A stretch of 64,000 nucleotides of DNA from positions 89,777,584 to 89,841,583 of the forward strand of contig CM043705.1 of the NCBI GenBank assembly GCA_023935145.1. Reading direction: 5' to 3'. Both the position numbers and the translations under genes were made by a program. Below the pieces are notes generated by a model. That model searched no databases and was not told the DNA's origin. It saw nothing but the letters and a program-made list of their open reading frames with translations. Position 1 is the first letter of the stretch. Each line of letters opens with the position of its first letter. This stretch comes from Bretschneidera sinensis (taxonomy: Eukaryota > Streptophyta > Magnoliopsida > Brassicales > Akaniaceae). Positions 33,596 to 45,400 of this stretch are shown one piece after another.

Positions 33596-34979
33596 CTATG
33601 ATCCACCACCTCTCTTAACCGATCTTCTCCCAATACTTCCAGCACCTACATCAGCAGATTTCTTCACTGGAAAATCTAGACCAACATGTCCTCCCTTACT
33701 ATATACAAAGCATATCTGCGTAGGGCAATTCTGAGACAGATGCCCCATATGATTACCTCTAAAGCAAACCCTTGGCTCTTGATCATACATCAGATTACCA
33801 CCAAACCCTTGGTGGTATACTTACTCCTCTACTATAACTCCCACTTCCCATAGCTTATCTCCTAAATCTAGGGGTTCTACCGATATTACTCTAAGCTATA
33901 GAAGCAATAGATCATACTTGCCTCTGACTCTATACTATAGTTCCTACAGAAGCAATAGATCCTACTTGCCTCTGACTCTGTACTATAGTTCCTTATGACA
34001 AGGAACACCCCTTCTGAGGTGGTCTCCTACCATACACACTCATATTGCCACCACCTCTAGGTCCCTCAAATCTAGACCTCTTCAGTCATTCCCTCTTACC
34101 TCTAAACCACATTAAATCCTTATCAATTTGTAATTCTTTATCCACCAGTATAGCATAATTTCCAATGCCCATATAAAATAGTTTAGTCCGAATTTCATAG
34201 TGTAATCCATTTAAAAATCTCTTACATTTCCTCTCCTCTGTATTCCCTAATTTAGGTAAAAACCTTGATAGGGCTATGAATCTACTATCATATTCAGCCA
34301 CCGATAAATTACCCTGCCTTAGATGAATAAAATATCTCTCTTGTTGTGCCTGAAATGTATCTGAAAAATACTTTGCAAAGAACTCTTCCTTAAACTTACT
34401 CCAAGTTAAAGGTTGTTCTACCTGTGTACTCACCCTGGGTAGAATATCCTCCAACCATTATGAAGCTTCACATTCCAGCATAAATGAAGTAAAAGTAACC
34501 TTCTGTCTATCTATCACTGGTAAGACTTCAAAATATTTCTCAATATGTCTAATCCACTACTTAGCTTCCACAGAATTTATAAATCCTCTAAAAGACTGGC
34601 GTTTAAACTTAAAAAATCTCACAAAACTATCACAATGCATCTCATGTGCAAACACACCCTATCTCTTTTGAACCTCTTATCTCACCACATCAGGTTCTAT
34701 TCTACTCCTCTTCTCTAATCGCCTATGCAAGTTATTGGCCCTTTTTTCAGTTGGATTCATCCTCTCTATATCACGATCAAGAGTTTCTCTCAATTCATGC
34801 CTCATAACCTCAGATTCTCTCTCAGCTCTACTAGTACCAGCTGCACTATCAATCTGTTCCCTCGCAGAAATCACAGACTCAACTTCTCCCCCTGCTTTAG
34901 TTCTTCTAAATATTGGGAGTCTACCACATCCCCTCTGATTTAGAATTCTACCTCTAGCTTTAGCATTTCCACGTGTCAT
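33596..34979 (-). pseudogene. Gypsy element gag
   Basis: It begins MTRGNAKARGRILNQRGCGR at 34979. The capsid domain at 34454-34086 shows TWSKFKEEFFAKYFSDTFQ, then LRQGNLSVAEYDSRFIALSR and KRFLNGLHYEIRTKL. Several stops lie between (34676, near 34580 and 34080). The zinc-knuckle region at 33790-33596 reads CFRGNHMGHLSQNC, where the second cysteine of CX2C is replaced by glycine, and CFVYSKGGHVG, where the second knuckle is also degenerate. No functional nucleocapsid is expected. Confidence 0.8.
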
Positions 34980-35065
34980 CTTTAGACTCTGTATTAAAAT
35001 ATAGTTTATTTAGATCTTCTACTTTTTTAAATTCTCATGTAGTCTACAGAATCATAAAACTTAAT

Positions 35066-35077
35066 GCTCTGATACCA
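35066..35077 (-). other. Primer-binding site, initiator tRNA-Met type
   Basis: TGGTATCAGAGC on the minus strand, a few bases inside the 5' LTR of the gypsy element. Confidence 0.9.
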
Positions 35078-35081
35078 AAAT

Positions 35082-37208
35082 TTTAACAACCCATCCGGGG
35101 TTGGCCACCCTTGAGACGGTGTTGTCACATTTTGAAAATCTCAGCACAACATATATATGCAACAATAAAAATAATACCAACTGAAATTATTACATCAATT
35201 CTCAACCCTCAACAGGGGAGATCATCATTAAGATCTCAACTTAAACATTATATATAACATAATATGCATGAATATTTACAGATATATATATATATATTTC
35301 CATTAGTCTGAGGATGTGGACCACGTGGCTTACAGATAATGACTTCGTCTGAATCTCAGCTTACCAAACTATCTATCTTGCCTACTACCTGAAATTATTT
35401 ACTAATGTGGGGTGAGCTTCATAAGCTTAGTGAATTAAATTTACAAGAAGTATTCAATTCGTATAAATAGTCTTCCAATATTCATTCATCTATATCTTAT
35501 ATAATTTGATAATAGCATTATATTATCACTACTCATATCATAATCCCCATACTTTATCAGTCTCTTCTTCTCATATATTTATTCACATTGAGACCATCAA
35601 TTATATCTCATAATTACCTCATTATGAGGTTCGCAGCATATAGTCTATCACTCAGATAGTTCTTATCATATCATACTTTCATATTTCTTTCCCACTATAT
35701 ATGCCTCTCTGTGAAACTCATTCATTTATCAATAAATTTACAATCAAGAACAACAATTTAGCATCTTAGTAATAAAAATCAATATTTAAAATAGATGGAT
35801 TGCAAGAATTATTAATTGGGAACGTTTTCCTACATGTCGACATGTTTTTATCTTAGACCGGTTGTCTTCCCGGTTATTTTATCACTAACATATACCGACT
35901 GCCACAGTTTTCATTTCTCACCAGCATATACCGGCTGTCACGGTTTTTCAATTATCACCAGCATATACCAGTTGTCACGGTTTTCATTTCTCACTAGCAT
36001 ATACCAGCTGTCACGGTTTTCATTTCTCACCAACATATACCAGCTGTCATGGTTTTCATTTCTCACCAGCATATACCAGCTGTCTCGGTTTTCATTTATT
36101 TTCAACATATACCAACTGTCACAATTTTCATTTAGACTAGCCCTCACCTGGTTCTTTTATTCCATTTATATGCATATAAATAATTATATGAAATATGCAT
36201 TTGAACAATAATATAAAAATAAGCATGTATTCAGACATTCAAATTAGCTATCCTTCTTTTTCTCAAATTATTATTTGATCAATTTCACTAAATTCTTCTC
36301 CTCATATATCATATCAAATCATCAACCATAATTTGTCAAGAATTTCATTTATCACATTCATTATTAATTCAACTCATTATTCTAATAACATTACTTCTCA
36401 TATAATAATTCTCTACATACCAATTATTCCTGTCATACCCACCAACTAACTTTTATCTATCCTCAAATCATAAGTTAATAATTTATTCAAATATTTTCCC
36501 TATATATTTTATATTTATCTTGATTACTTAAAGTAAATCCAATTCAACACGTACCATTTAGAGCTACACGTGGATCACCTCTTTGCATTTCTTGCTTCTT
36601 TCAGTAATTTCCTCCGATTGTTGATTGTGAACACCTGACATAATATTTATATTAAAATTTCTAATTAATTCTTCAATTCTTCCATAATTCAACCCCTTTG
36701 AAAATTCTCACATTGAATTTCGAGAAATTTCATGTACACTAAATTTCAAAAATAAAATTTATGTTATTATCTTCTGTTTTTCTTAGAGCTTCCTGTGACT
36801 CTCTATAAAATTCTCCCGCAAACCCCTTCAAAATTTTACTCTTTCAGTCCCCAAGTGTTTAAGGAAAGAGAGTAATTTGGATTTAAGGTTGAAGAAAACC
36901 AAACAGGATTTGGTAAAACTAATAAAACAATTCAATAAAATAAATTTTTTTTTATACAAGTTGTTAACAGTGGCACCGTTGCACCATTTCTCTAAACTGT
37001 GCTCAATGTCCACCATATCCTATTTTGATGATTAGTGTCCAATGAGGCAACACCTGGACTTCCATGTGTTGCACGTCATTTTTTTTTCAAAAGAATTGTT
37101 TTATTAAAATTTGATCTTTCACACACACATATATATATATTATTTTAACTCCATGTCATATTTATTAAATTACTTCTTTACCCTTACTTTACGAATACGG
37201 GTATTACA
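35082..37208 (-). repeat. 5' LTR of the gypsy element
   Basis: About 2.1 kb. On the minus strand it starts TGTAATACCCGTATTCG and ends in GGATGGGTTGTTAAA, next to the primer site at 35066-35077. A tandem block of ACCAGCATATACCGGCTGTC, CACGGTTTTCATTTCT units (period about 40 bp, six to seven copies) lies at 35885-36125. Confidence 0.85.
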
Positions 37209-37213
37209 CCTTT

Positions 37214-37770
37214 GCCCCCTCATCATAGAGAACATGGTTGCTGGAAATGAGAGTGAATCGGGTGGTTTACCATATGGGATGTTGATCGCTTTCATCTTAT
37301 AACACTATAAGATTCCTCTTCCTGACCATGAAGCCTATGATATTAAGATCACTAATTTAATAATATCTCTTCTCTTGAGAGGATGGGATGTGCAATAAAT
37401 GAAGGTTTTATAGTCCCCAAATCAGGGAAGAACATCAGGATTGGAGATAAAGACTAGGATAAAGAGGAAGAGGAACAAGATATTGATATGGGTACTCAGT
37501 AGCCTGCTCAAGACAACTCAGTTGGTGGTGGTTCTCAGGATGCAATCCTTTAAGCTCTTGTTTGTCTCCAATTTTTAGTAAACAATATGTAACAGGCCAT
37601 TGATTTGCAGCTTCAGGCTTTGAAAACCGAGATGACTTCAGTCTATGATAAGATTACCGTCTTTAGGACTAAGACAAAAGGCTCATTTGCTGAGGTTCAA
37701 CTACAATTTACTGAAATTTGAGACTAAATTCGAGACTTTGGCCATGCTCCTCCACCTTCTTGGGAGTATT
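37214..37770 (+). pseudogene. Env-like ORF of copia copy 1, 3' part
   Basis: It resumes after the gypsy insertion with LIIENMVAGNESESGGLPYG and MLIAFIL. The homologous stretch in copy 2 (minus strand, about 52687-52760) reads ANMIKGKASDFGCLPYGMLI. Downstream, several frames carry an acidic and Gln-rich tail that is broken by stops. The join confirms that 20934-21643 and this segment were once one ORF. Confidence 0.75.
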
Positions 37771-38256
37771 AATGCATATATGACTTTAACCCTTTGTTTT
37801 ATCCCTTTATCCATTTTTTAACTTCTTAGAACTTTGCAAGTACATTTTATTTTTTGTTTCATACATATTTCAGGATTTGCTCGGGAGAGCTTTAACTGTT
37901 AGTTTATAGTTGAAACTTCATATGGATGGATGTTTTCTATTTACTACTTATCTATAGTGAATGCTTTTCATTTTCTCATAAAACACCTTTTTTTTTTTAT
38001 GGTAATCCTTTTTGTGATGATGGCAAAAAAGGAGAGAAAAATATGAATATTGATAGGTGTATGCATAGATTAAAGGGGAGTCTTTCTCTCTATGTATTTT
38101 AAATACCTTATAAACTTGATTGGTTGGGTTATTTGATCCTTTACAGGGTTTTTCTTGCAAAAAAATTGGAGACTCTGTCTAAATTTTCATAAAAATCAAA
38201 TACTTAGTTTTTTTTCTTCCTAAAATGGTTTTTTTCATCATAAAAAATAGGGAGAT
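37771..38256 (+). other. Non-coding 3' end of copia copy 1 with polypurine-like tract
   Basis: T-rich sequence without an ORF. AAAAAATAGGGAGAT at about 38242-38256 lies exactly before the LTR and is a decayed form of the AGGGGGAGAT tract of SIRE-type elements. Confidence 0.6.
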
Positions 38257-39427
38257 TATTGACCGCTAACTTTATTTTAATGATGACAAAACAATATTTA
38301 TTTGTTCTAACTATTTATCTAAGTGTTTAAACTACTAAGGTACTTTGTTCAAAGCCAATACACATAGAACGTACTTGAAAAACTATGTATGCAACCTTGG
38401 GAGAAGTCCGAAGATTAAGATTACAAACTTCAAAGGTTATTGATGTAATTGTAAATTTCTCTATCAATTTCCTAGCTTTATATATGGCTCAATTTAATTC
38501 ATTTTGTCTAGGTTTTGTTTTTAAAGCAAAATAAAAACAGAAAAATTATGTTTTAGGTAATCCAATCGATTGAATGAAACATTCAGTTGGCTGAATGAAA
38601 GGAAGAATTTTCTAGCGTTTGATCCAATCGACTAAAGGATATATTCGAGTTGACTAAATGAAAGACAAAAACTTTGAACTTTCTAATCCAGTCGACTGAT
38701 TGTCTTTTACCTGAAACTGAATCGCTTGATTCAGTCGACTGAACAATGATCCAGTCAACTGAATCCTCGATTTTAATGGCAATTTTTTTAATTAGAATTA
38801 GTTGTTTAGAGCATTTAATGCTCCAAACTACTTCATCTTGTGAGTAACGACCATATAGCCTCAAGGCTATATAAACCCAACATAAATGAGCAAACCTAAC
38901 AATATAAGAACACTTAATTCATTCTTGATCTCATTTATTATTCATCAAAGCTTTCAAAATTCTTCTTGGGCCATCTTTAAAGCTTTGTTCTTGAAAGGGA
39001 AATATTATTCATTTTTAAAAACATTTACTACAATCTCTCTTGTACTTTATTCTCTTAAATTTTAATCATTCTAAGAGAAAGAGTTGGCGTAACTCTTAGA
39101 AGTGTTTAGGTATAACACTTTTGCGTGCACTTCCTTTGGAAGAGATCATTGTAAAGGTTTGAGCAACACCTTTTAAGTTGCTTGACTATTTTTAGAGGAC
39201 TACTTCAAGGAGTCTCCTTGAAGAGAGTGGACGTAGGGTTAAAAGATTTTGATATTGTCGAATCATTATAAATTGTGCTTGTAATCTCTCATCCTTACTC
39301 TTTTAATTTCAGCAATATATTTATTTTTGTTCAAGCTTGATTTCTGAAGTGTTTAAAACTTGTTTGTTGCTTGCAAAAGGTTTTTAAAACCAAATTTACC
39401 TCCTCTAAGGTTGCACTTTGATTTACA
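38257..39427 (+). repeat. 3' LTR of copia copy 1
   Basis: It starts TATTGACCGCTAAC (canonical TG mutated to TA) and ends TTTACA. It contains the motif island 38560-38766, a TATA box TATATAAA at 38868-38875, and the conserved block AGAGTGGACGTAGG at about 39226. The same arrangement is found in the minus-strand LTR at 50447 and above. Confidence 0.75.
38560..38766 (+). promoter_or_regulatory. LTR motif island of copia copy 1
   Basis: Repeats of CCAATCGATTGAATGAA, CATTCAGTTGGCTGAATGAA, CCAGTCGACTGATT and TTCAGTCGACTGAA end about 100 bp before the LTR TATA box. The flanking bases (GAAT/ATTC) match the pre-env island of this copy and not the islands of copy 2. Confidence 0.6.
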
Positions 39428-39805
39428 ATTAGGTCTATATAGGTTATACAATAAAAGATAATACTTCTCCATCTCTTATTTTCTCATTTTTTGTGTGAAG
39501 AACATTTGTTCCTTAATTTTTTGTACGACAAGAAGTGAATTTATCAATTAAGTTAATTAGCATTCACAACCACAAGACTTTCTGAATTCCTTTTTTCAAA
39601 ACATATTGCTTAAGATTCTTAGATACTGTTTGGCCTAACAATAGAAATGGTTTATAGTTTATAAAATGATTTTTGAAATAGTTAATGATAAAAATAGTAG
39701 TGGAATTATAAGATGCTTAGTGTTTGGTAACACAACAGTGAAAAAAACTTTTCGAAATCATTTAATAAACTCTTCCAAATAGATTTAGACATTGAGTTTT
39801 TGTTA
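39428..39805. other. Spacer between two copia elements
   Basis: AT-rich, no ORF or recognisable repeat. Confidence 0.4.
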
Positions 39806-40029
39806 TGTTGGGATTTTGGCTCAAATCTTCACAAGAAGGAATTTTAATTGGTTTGGGAAAAGTGGTTTCCTATTTTATAGTTGCTTATTCTAGTAGGAGT
39901 AAAACTAGTTTCATATGTTGTTTTTGTTCTATTCTTATTAGTATTAGGAAAATCTCCTCTATATAAAGAGTGTTGTAGAGAAGGTTTGAGGTATATTCAT
40001 AATTACAATATATATTGTAAATCGGAGGG

Positions 40030-40215
40030 GTTTACTACTAGAGTTAGGTTGACAACTTTGAGTATATTGGGTTTTAGGTTGTCAAGTAGAGAGGGCACTT
40101 ACAATAGGTTAAGAGTTATGCGTGTACTAGGGTTTTGGGTTGTCAAATAGAGAGGACACTGACAACTAGAGCTAGGTTGAGAGCTTTTAGTGTATTAGGG
40201 TTTTTAAGTTGTGAG
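40030..40215 (+). repeat. Threefold 60-bp repeat in the LTR or leader of the gag-only copia
   Basis: Three diverged copies of TAGAGTTAGGTTGACAACTT, TGAGTATATTGGGTTTTAGG, TTGTCAAGTAGAGAGGGCAC. The right LTR stops before this block. Confidence 0.75.
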
Positions 40216-40432
40216 GTAGTGAGAGTTTAGCAATTTTGTTCTTCCTAAAGTTGTATTTGAGTTTTTCGATGGATGTAGGCAAATAGGTTTTCTATCCACA
40301 TTAATTATTGGTGTTCTTAGTCTTTACTTGTTTTGCCTATTTAACTATTGTGGTTATGTTTTTTGCCTAAAATTTGAGTAGATGGATTTTAGAGGTAAAA
40401 TCTCAATAAATAGTATTAGAGATGTGGTTGTG

Positions 40433-41300
40433 ATGGCAAAAACACTAAAGATAGGCAAAATTGATATTGAATTATTTGATTGGGAGATTAATGATTTTTT
40501 TCTTTAGCAAAATTCCGTTAAAGATGTGTTGACGTGACAAGGGCTCTATAAGACAATTGAACAGTCCAAGCCACTAGAGATGGTGGAAAAAGTTTGGGAA
40601 GATATGTCGATGAGGACAATGAGCACAATTCATTTGGTATTAGCTCTTGAGATAAAATATAGTGTATTGTTTGAGACATTTCGAAAAATTTTGTGGGACA
40701 AGCTTGAGAGGACCTAGAAAGAGATGTCTTTAATCAATCATCTATACTTGAATATGAAGATATTTATGAATTGAAAATGGAAAAATGTATGGATGTTAAC
40801 CTTTATAATTCTGTTATCACTAAATTATTGAGCATTACGTTGCAAGGGAAGGAGTACTTGCCACCTAGAGAAGGGGACATAGTCATGACATCAATTGTGG
40901 GCAAAGAAGTTTGGATGGATGAAGAGGTTCCTGCGATACCTCTAGAGAGAGATAAGTTGAAGAGGCCAATGTGTTCGAAGGAGTAGGAAAGATCAATATC
41001 CAAGTTTCTAGATTTTTTAAATAAGAAGTGAATCTATAATGAGGAAGATGAACACATGCAATTACAAAGAAAGGCCATGACGGAGAACTTGGAGGAGTTG
41101 AGTATAATTAGAGAGCAATAATGGAGAGGCTAATAAGGATGATGAGATGCAAATTCTTGATGGCTCAATGGTAGTGATGGGAGTTGCCATGAACACAGAG
41201 AGTTTGTACATGTTGAATAAGATAAAGGTTGTTTCGAAAAGTAAGCGGGTGAAATGGGAAGACCAAAATAAAGGATTACACTAACCAAAGAAAAAAGTCA
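40433..41300 (+). pseudogene. Copia-type gag, multiply frameshifted
   Basis: The first part reads MAKTLKIGKIDIELFDWEIN and AMSTIHLVLALEIKYSVL-like sequence (MRTMSTIHLVLALEIKYS), as in copia gag N-termini. Another frame gives YELKMEKCMDVNLYNSVITK and LLSITLQGKEYLPP. Stops occur at about 40507, 40540, 40718 and 40984. The zinc knuckle is not visible. The sequence is a fossil. Confidence 0.65.
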
Positions 41301-41565
41301 AATTTGATGATGAGGTGGGGAATTTGAGCCAATACAGAGATTTGTTAGGATTTTGACTCAAATCCTCCCAAGGATAACTTCTAATTGGTTTGGAAAAAGT
41401 GATTCTATATTTTATAGTTTTTTTTATTCTAATAGAAGTAAGACTAGTTTCCTATGTTGTTGTTGTTTTTTTTCTAATAATTTTTAAAAAAAATATCTTC
41501 TATATAAATAGGGTCATAGAGAAAGTTTAAGTTACACTCATAATTTCAATATACATTGTAAATCT

Positions 41566-42250
41566 CGATTTAAATTCTTAAACTTATTTTCTATTATAAA
41601 TGTAGTCTTTTTTTTTTCTTTCAATTCCGTTAATTTAAATCATCGGATAACCACAATGGAAGTTTAAGTGGCAATAAAAAAAAACTACCAATTTTGATGG
41701 TGGGGTTTCGCACGTATGTTTTGACTTCTTTAAACCGATAGCTGAAAGTTCATAATCATGGCTTACCTAATTAAGTACCAACTCCAAGTCTCCAATTTTT
41801 ACTTTTATTTAATTTGAAAAAGCATTCTTGACTTGTTCAGATTTGGACAATAGGTTATACATTTATCTCAATTTAGAGCATTCTGGAACTAATAAGAGGC
41901 CTCACTACTTGATCCTTCTTTCCTTATAATTTCCTTCACAGAGGTCTCCTTCCATAGCCATCAACTACTAATAATTAGTAGTATTGAAACAGAATCAATC
42001 ATCTGAATAATCTTAATTAGTCGTTGATCACTAAAGATAGATAATATTTGTTAATTTTAATTATTCATGTAATCCGATTATTTGAATTATTGATTCAGTG
42101 ACTCGATCTATCGACCGACTCTATGTCCGGTCTGAATTTTATAACTACAGAAAAGACAAGTGGTTGAGGGCAAATAAGTAAAAGGCAAAATAAGAAGGAT
42201 CCAGATGCAATTGCTATGAAACACAAGGGTACTTCCGTAGGAAAGAAAGC
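41566..42250. other. Upstream spacer of the dioxygenase gene
   Basis: No ORF or named repeat. It is generally AT-rich. The distal promoter of the following gene is probably here. Confidence 0.4.
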
Positions 42251-42284
42251 AAAAAGTAAGGTCAGCCTTGGCTGTGCTTCTAGA

Positions 42285-42292
42285 TATAAATA
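42285..42292 (+). promoter_or_regulatory. TATA box of the dioxygenase gene
   Basis: TATAAATA lies 135 bp before the ATG, in AGATATAAATAAG. It is followed at about 42325 by a pyrimidine-rich leader (CCTTCTCTCCCTCTTTCTCT), a usual layout for a plant promoter and 5' UTR. Confidence 0.55.
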
Positions 42293-42419
42293 AGATTATT
42301 ATAAAGTTTAATCAAACGAACCCTTCTCTCCCTCTTTCTCTTGCAATTGTTGAACGGAAAAGTAAAGAAAGGAATAGAAAATCTGTGTGTGAATTATTGA
42401 TCTGATCTATAAAAAGAAA

Positions 42420-45400
42420 ATGGCGGGAAGGGGATCAACGTCTACGTCTTTGAAGTTCAAAGAGACGTTCTTCATATCGCATGGATCTCCGACGCTATCA
42501 ATAGACGAATCGCTGGCGGCGAGGCGTTGGTTGCAATCATGGAAGGAGAAAGTTTTGCCTCAAAGGCCCAATTCAATACTGATTATCTCTGGCCATTGGG
42601 AGACCAAATACCCAACTCTCACTTTCTGCCAACGACATGAAACCATCTACGATTTCTATGGCTTCCCCGAATCCATGTACAAGGTCCCTCCCTTAATTAC
42701 TTTCCCTCTTTTATTTTATTTATCTTTTTAATTTCAAATTTTTACACATATATATTTATATTTATCTGTTAATTTTGCCTTTATCTGTTTAGTAATACTA
42801 TGTTTGAGGGTTCAAATATTGAACAATGATTTACGCAGGAATATATTAATTCGATCATTCTCTAATCAATCTCGTGAAAAAAAAGAGGAGAACGAAAATG
42901 AAAATGTTTTTTTGTTTCCCGTTTTACAATTTGCATCCCTTTTCAATTCATTTTGGATCCGATCTTTCAATTGAGAAAAATTGTACTATGAAGCTATCGA
43001 ATAATTTAAAATTAATTACCAAAAAAAAAATTAAATTGTAGCGTGCTGTCAATTTGACCACGCATCGCACGCGCTATAGGAGCATAAAATATCAAAATGA
43101 CATATTTGACTGTATGTCTCACATGTGTGTGGTCCGGTTTGGCGGGTTGCGTGTTTGATGAGGGTTATGATAATTTGATTAATTGACTAACCGGTTGGTA
43201 GACCAATAGGTAATTATGTGATATTGAGGTTAAGTCTCATAAATCAAATGATTAATGCATATCTATTCTACCAAATCCCTCTTCCTCAAAATAAATAAAT
43301 TCATCCTTATGCATTACTGTCACCCAATTCATGGTGATTGTGCAACCTACCAATAACAAAATAAATTATAAAAGAAAATCAACAATAAAATAGTAGTACT
43401 AATCGAATAAGATCAACTCATGTAGTATGGTGGATGTTGTTGTTCTTCTTCTTCTTTAAAAAAAATATGTTAAAAGAAACAAAAAAAATACTCTTGACAA
43501 AATTACCATCTAATAAAATGAACTTGGATATCTTACATTAAGTCAGGGCCTGCACGTTGGTTCCATAGTAAAAACTGAGCACAGAAACTTGACAGCGTTT
43601 TCTTTCTTCATTAAAATTTAGCTAACAAGTGTCCTTTGATTTAATCAAATTTGGTTCATACTTAGGATCAATTGGTTTTGTTGTTGAAGCTTAGATTTTG
43701 GGCCCAAATCAATAAGTTTTATTTTGGTTCTAATCATCATTAAATATAGAAATTGGCCCCAGTATAATCCATGCATTTGGCTATCATTGCTGTTATATTG
43801 GAGGGTGTTCTTAATTCCATTAATACATATGTTGAATTGTTGTATGAAAATAAGTTTATTAGGTGGTAATTGTAACAGAATTTGGTGAAAGTAGATTTGC
43901 TTCTCTGCTACAGGTCTGCTGAGTGACAAAAACTTGATTCTCTAAGGATCGGGCTATTTCCACGGTACAATGGCTGCATCCAAGCCAATAACCCGTGTAT
44001 ATTTTGGGATAAAGCGTAGCCACGGGCAGTTTGCTAGGAACCAACCATTATGCCTGTGGAAATAGGCCACCTTTTTCTAATTCTGTTACTTGATTCGCTA
44101 AGGATGGGGTTATTTCCACAGTACAATGGCTGCATCCTCGCTAATAACCCATGTAAAGTTTGGGTTAAAGCCTAGCTACGGGCAGTTTGCGTAGAACCAA
44201 CCATTATGCCCGTAGAAATAGGCCACCCTTTTCTAATCCTTTATTGTAGCTGATGTAATTCCTCTGCAATCTTTTTTAACACTTAACCCTATCACCAGCT
44301 CAAGTATCCAGCACCAGGAGCTCCAGAATTGGCAAAGAGGGTGAAGGAGCTGTTAGTGGAGTCTGGCTTTAAGCGTGTTGATGAAGATAGAAAACGTGGG
44401 CTCGACCATGGAGCATGGGTTCCACTCATGTTAATGTATCCTGAAGCAGATATCCCTGTGTGCCAGCTCTCGCTTCAGTTGAACAAGGATGGGACATATC
44501 ATTACAATATAGGGAAGGCATTGACTCCTCTCAAGGAAGAAGGTGTCCTTATCATTGGTTCTGGAACTACCGTTCACAACTTGAGGACCCTTCGACCCGG
44601 TGCTGGTTCTGTTGCTTCTTGGGCTTTGGAGTTTGATACTTGGGTAAAAGATGCTCTCCTTGAGCGAAGGTAATTAACTCATTTCATATTATTTATATAT
44701 TTTTTAATACTTTTGTGGCATATTGTGCAGGAGGGTGAATGCAAATTTAATTTCACAAAACTGGAATATGGTATCCTAATTAACTGGATTAGGATCCTAT
44801 ATACTTGGAGTTTTGTGCAGTTGGTGATGCTTATGGTGAGATAGTGTGCCACATCTTTTAAAAATTAAATTTGTGGTTATGCTTGTGACACGTTATTTAT
44901 TTAGTTAAGTATTATTCATGGGTTCTTGGGGACATGGCTTAACAATAGCCATTCAGCCAATTTTTAAATGAGGTGGCATACTATCTCATCATGAACATCA
45001 TCAACTGCACAAAACTCCATATACAAGGATCCTAATCCATAATATAACTAGGAACCATTTTGTTTCCCCGGATCAAATTTTCTAGATGCCTAGATACACA
45101 CAATCCCACTCTAGGTAGATCAGTAACCAAGAAGCCCATTATCACATCATCGGATTGAGAACAACTGTCCATTAATTGTCTCATACTAGTGTGTCAGTTC
45201 TTTAGATTCGATTGAACTGTGTTGCTAAAAGTCTTTTTGTTTTTGGGAGGTAAGTGTGGGGAAGTGGGATTTTGACATTTAAAGTTTAATTTTTGGTTAT
45301 TTTTGTTATCTGAAGTTGGTTTAGAATCTTCTGTTTGGTTAAGGAATGGTAGAATAAAAAACTACTAAACAAAAAGAAAAATCAAAATAAGAGAAACACA

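Larger units (their letters stand above)
21644..37208 (-). mobile_element. Chromovirus-like Ty3/gypsy element nested in copia copy 1
   Basis: Minus-strand element. The 5' LTR is 35082-37208 and the 3' LTR is 21644-24940, with terminus TGTAATACCC...GTTACA type. The primer site TGGTATCAGAGC (35066-35077) is the initiator tRNA-Met type. The target duplications are CCTCT (21639-21643) and CCTTT (37209-37213), 4 of 5 bases equal. Coding order is gag, protease, RT, RNase H, integrase with a chromodomain-like tail, as in Tekay/Del-type chromoviruses (subfamily tentative). The coding part is split by the gag-only element at 26415-31609 and carries many stops. Confidence 0.85.
16685..39427 (+). mobile_element. 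SIRE-like Ty1/copia element, copy 1, 5'-truncated and split by nested gypsy
   Basis: The plus-strand order is gag C-terminal part (16685-17240), GAG-pre-integrase and integrase (17270-18640), RT and RNase H (18700-20382), motif island (20545-20749), env-like ORF (20934-21643 and 37214-37770), polypurine-like tract (about 38246-38256) and 3' LTR (38257-39427). The start is cut inside gag, so the 5' LTR and primer site are gone. The env-like part is split by a gypsy element occupying 21644-37208. The same domain order on the minus strand at 50447-58190 gives a direct template for this reading. Many stops and frameshifts show an old copy. Confidence 0.87.
39806..41565 (+). mobile_element. Gag-only Ty1/copia remnant with partial 3' LTR
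   Basis: A TGTTGGGATTTTGGCTCAAATC block at 39806 is repeated as TGTTAGGATTTTGACTCAAATC at 41343. The two copies match for about 220 bp, including TCTATATAAA(G/T)AG TATA-like sites, up to ACATTGTAAATC, after which the right copy diverges. The interior (40430-41340) encodes only a copia gag. The right LTR seems to be cut at about 41565. No primer site, protease or RT is recognisable. Confidence 0.7.

Noticed and set aside
35066..35077. tRNA-like sequence near TGGTATCAGAGC
   Set aside because: It is the primer-binding site of the gypsy element. No cloverleaf surrounds it.
35816..36211. A 131-codon frame with a repeated YQLSRFSF pattern
   Set aside because: Translation of the CCAGCATATACCGGCTGTC tandem block in the LTR, not a repeat protein.
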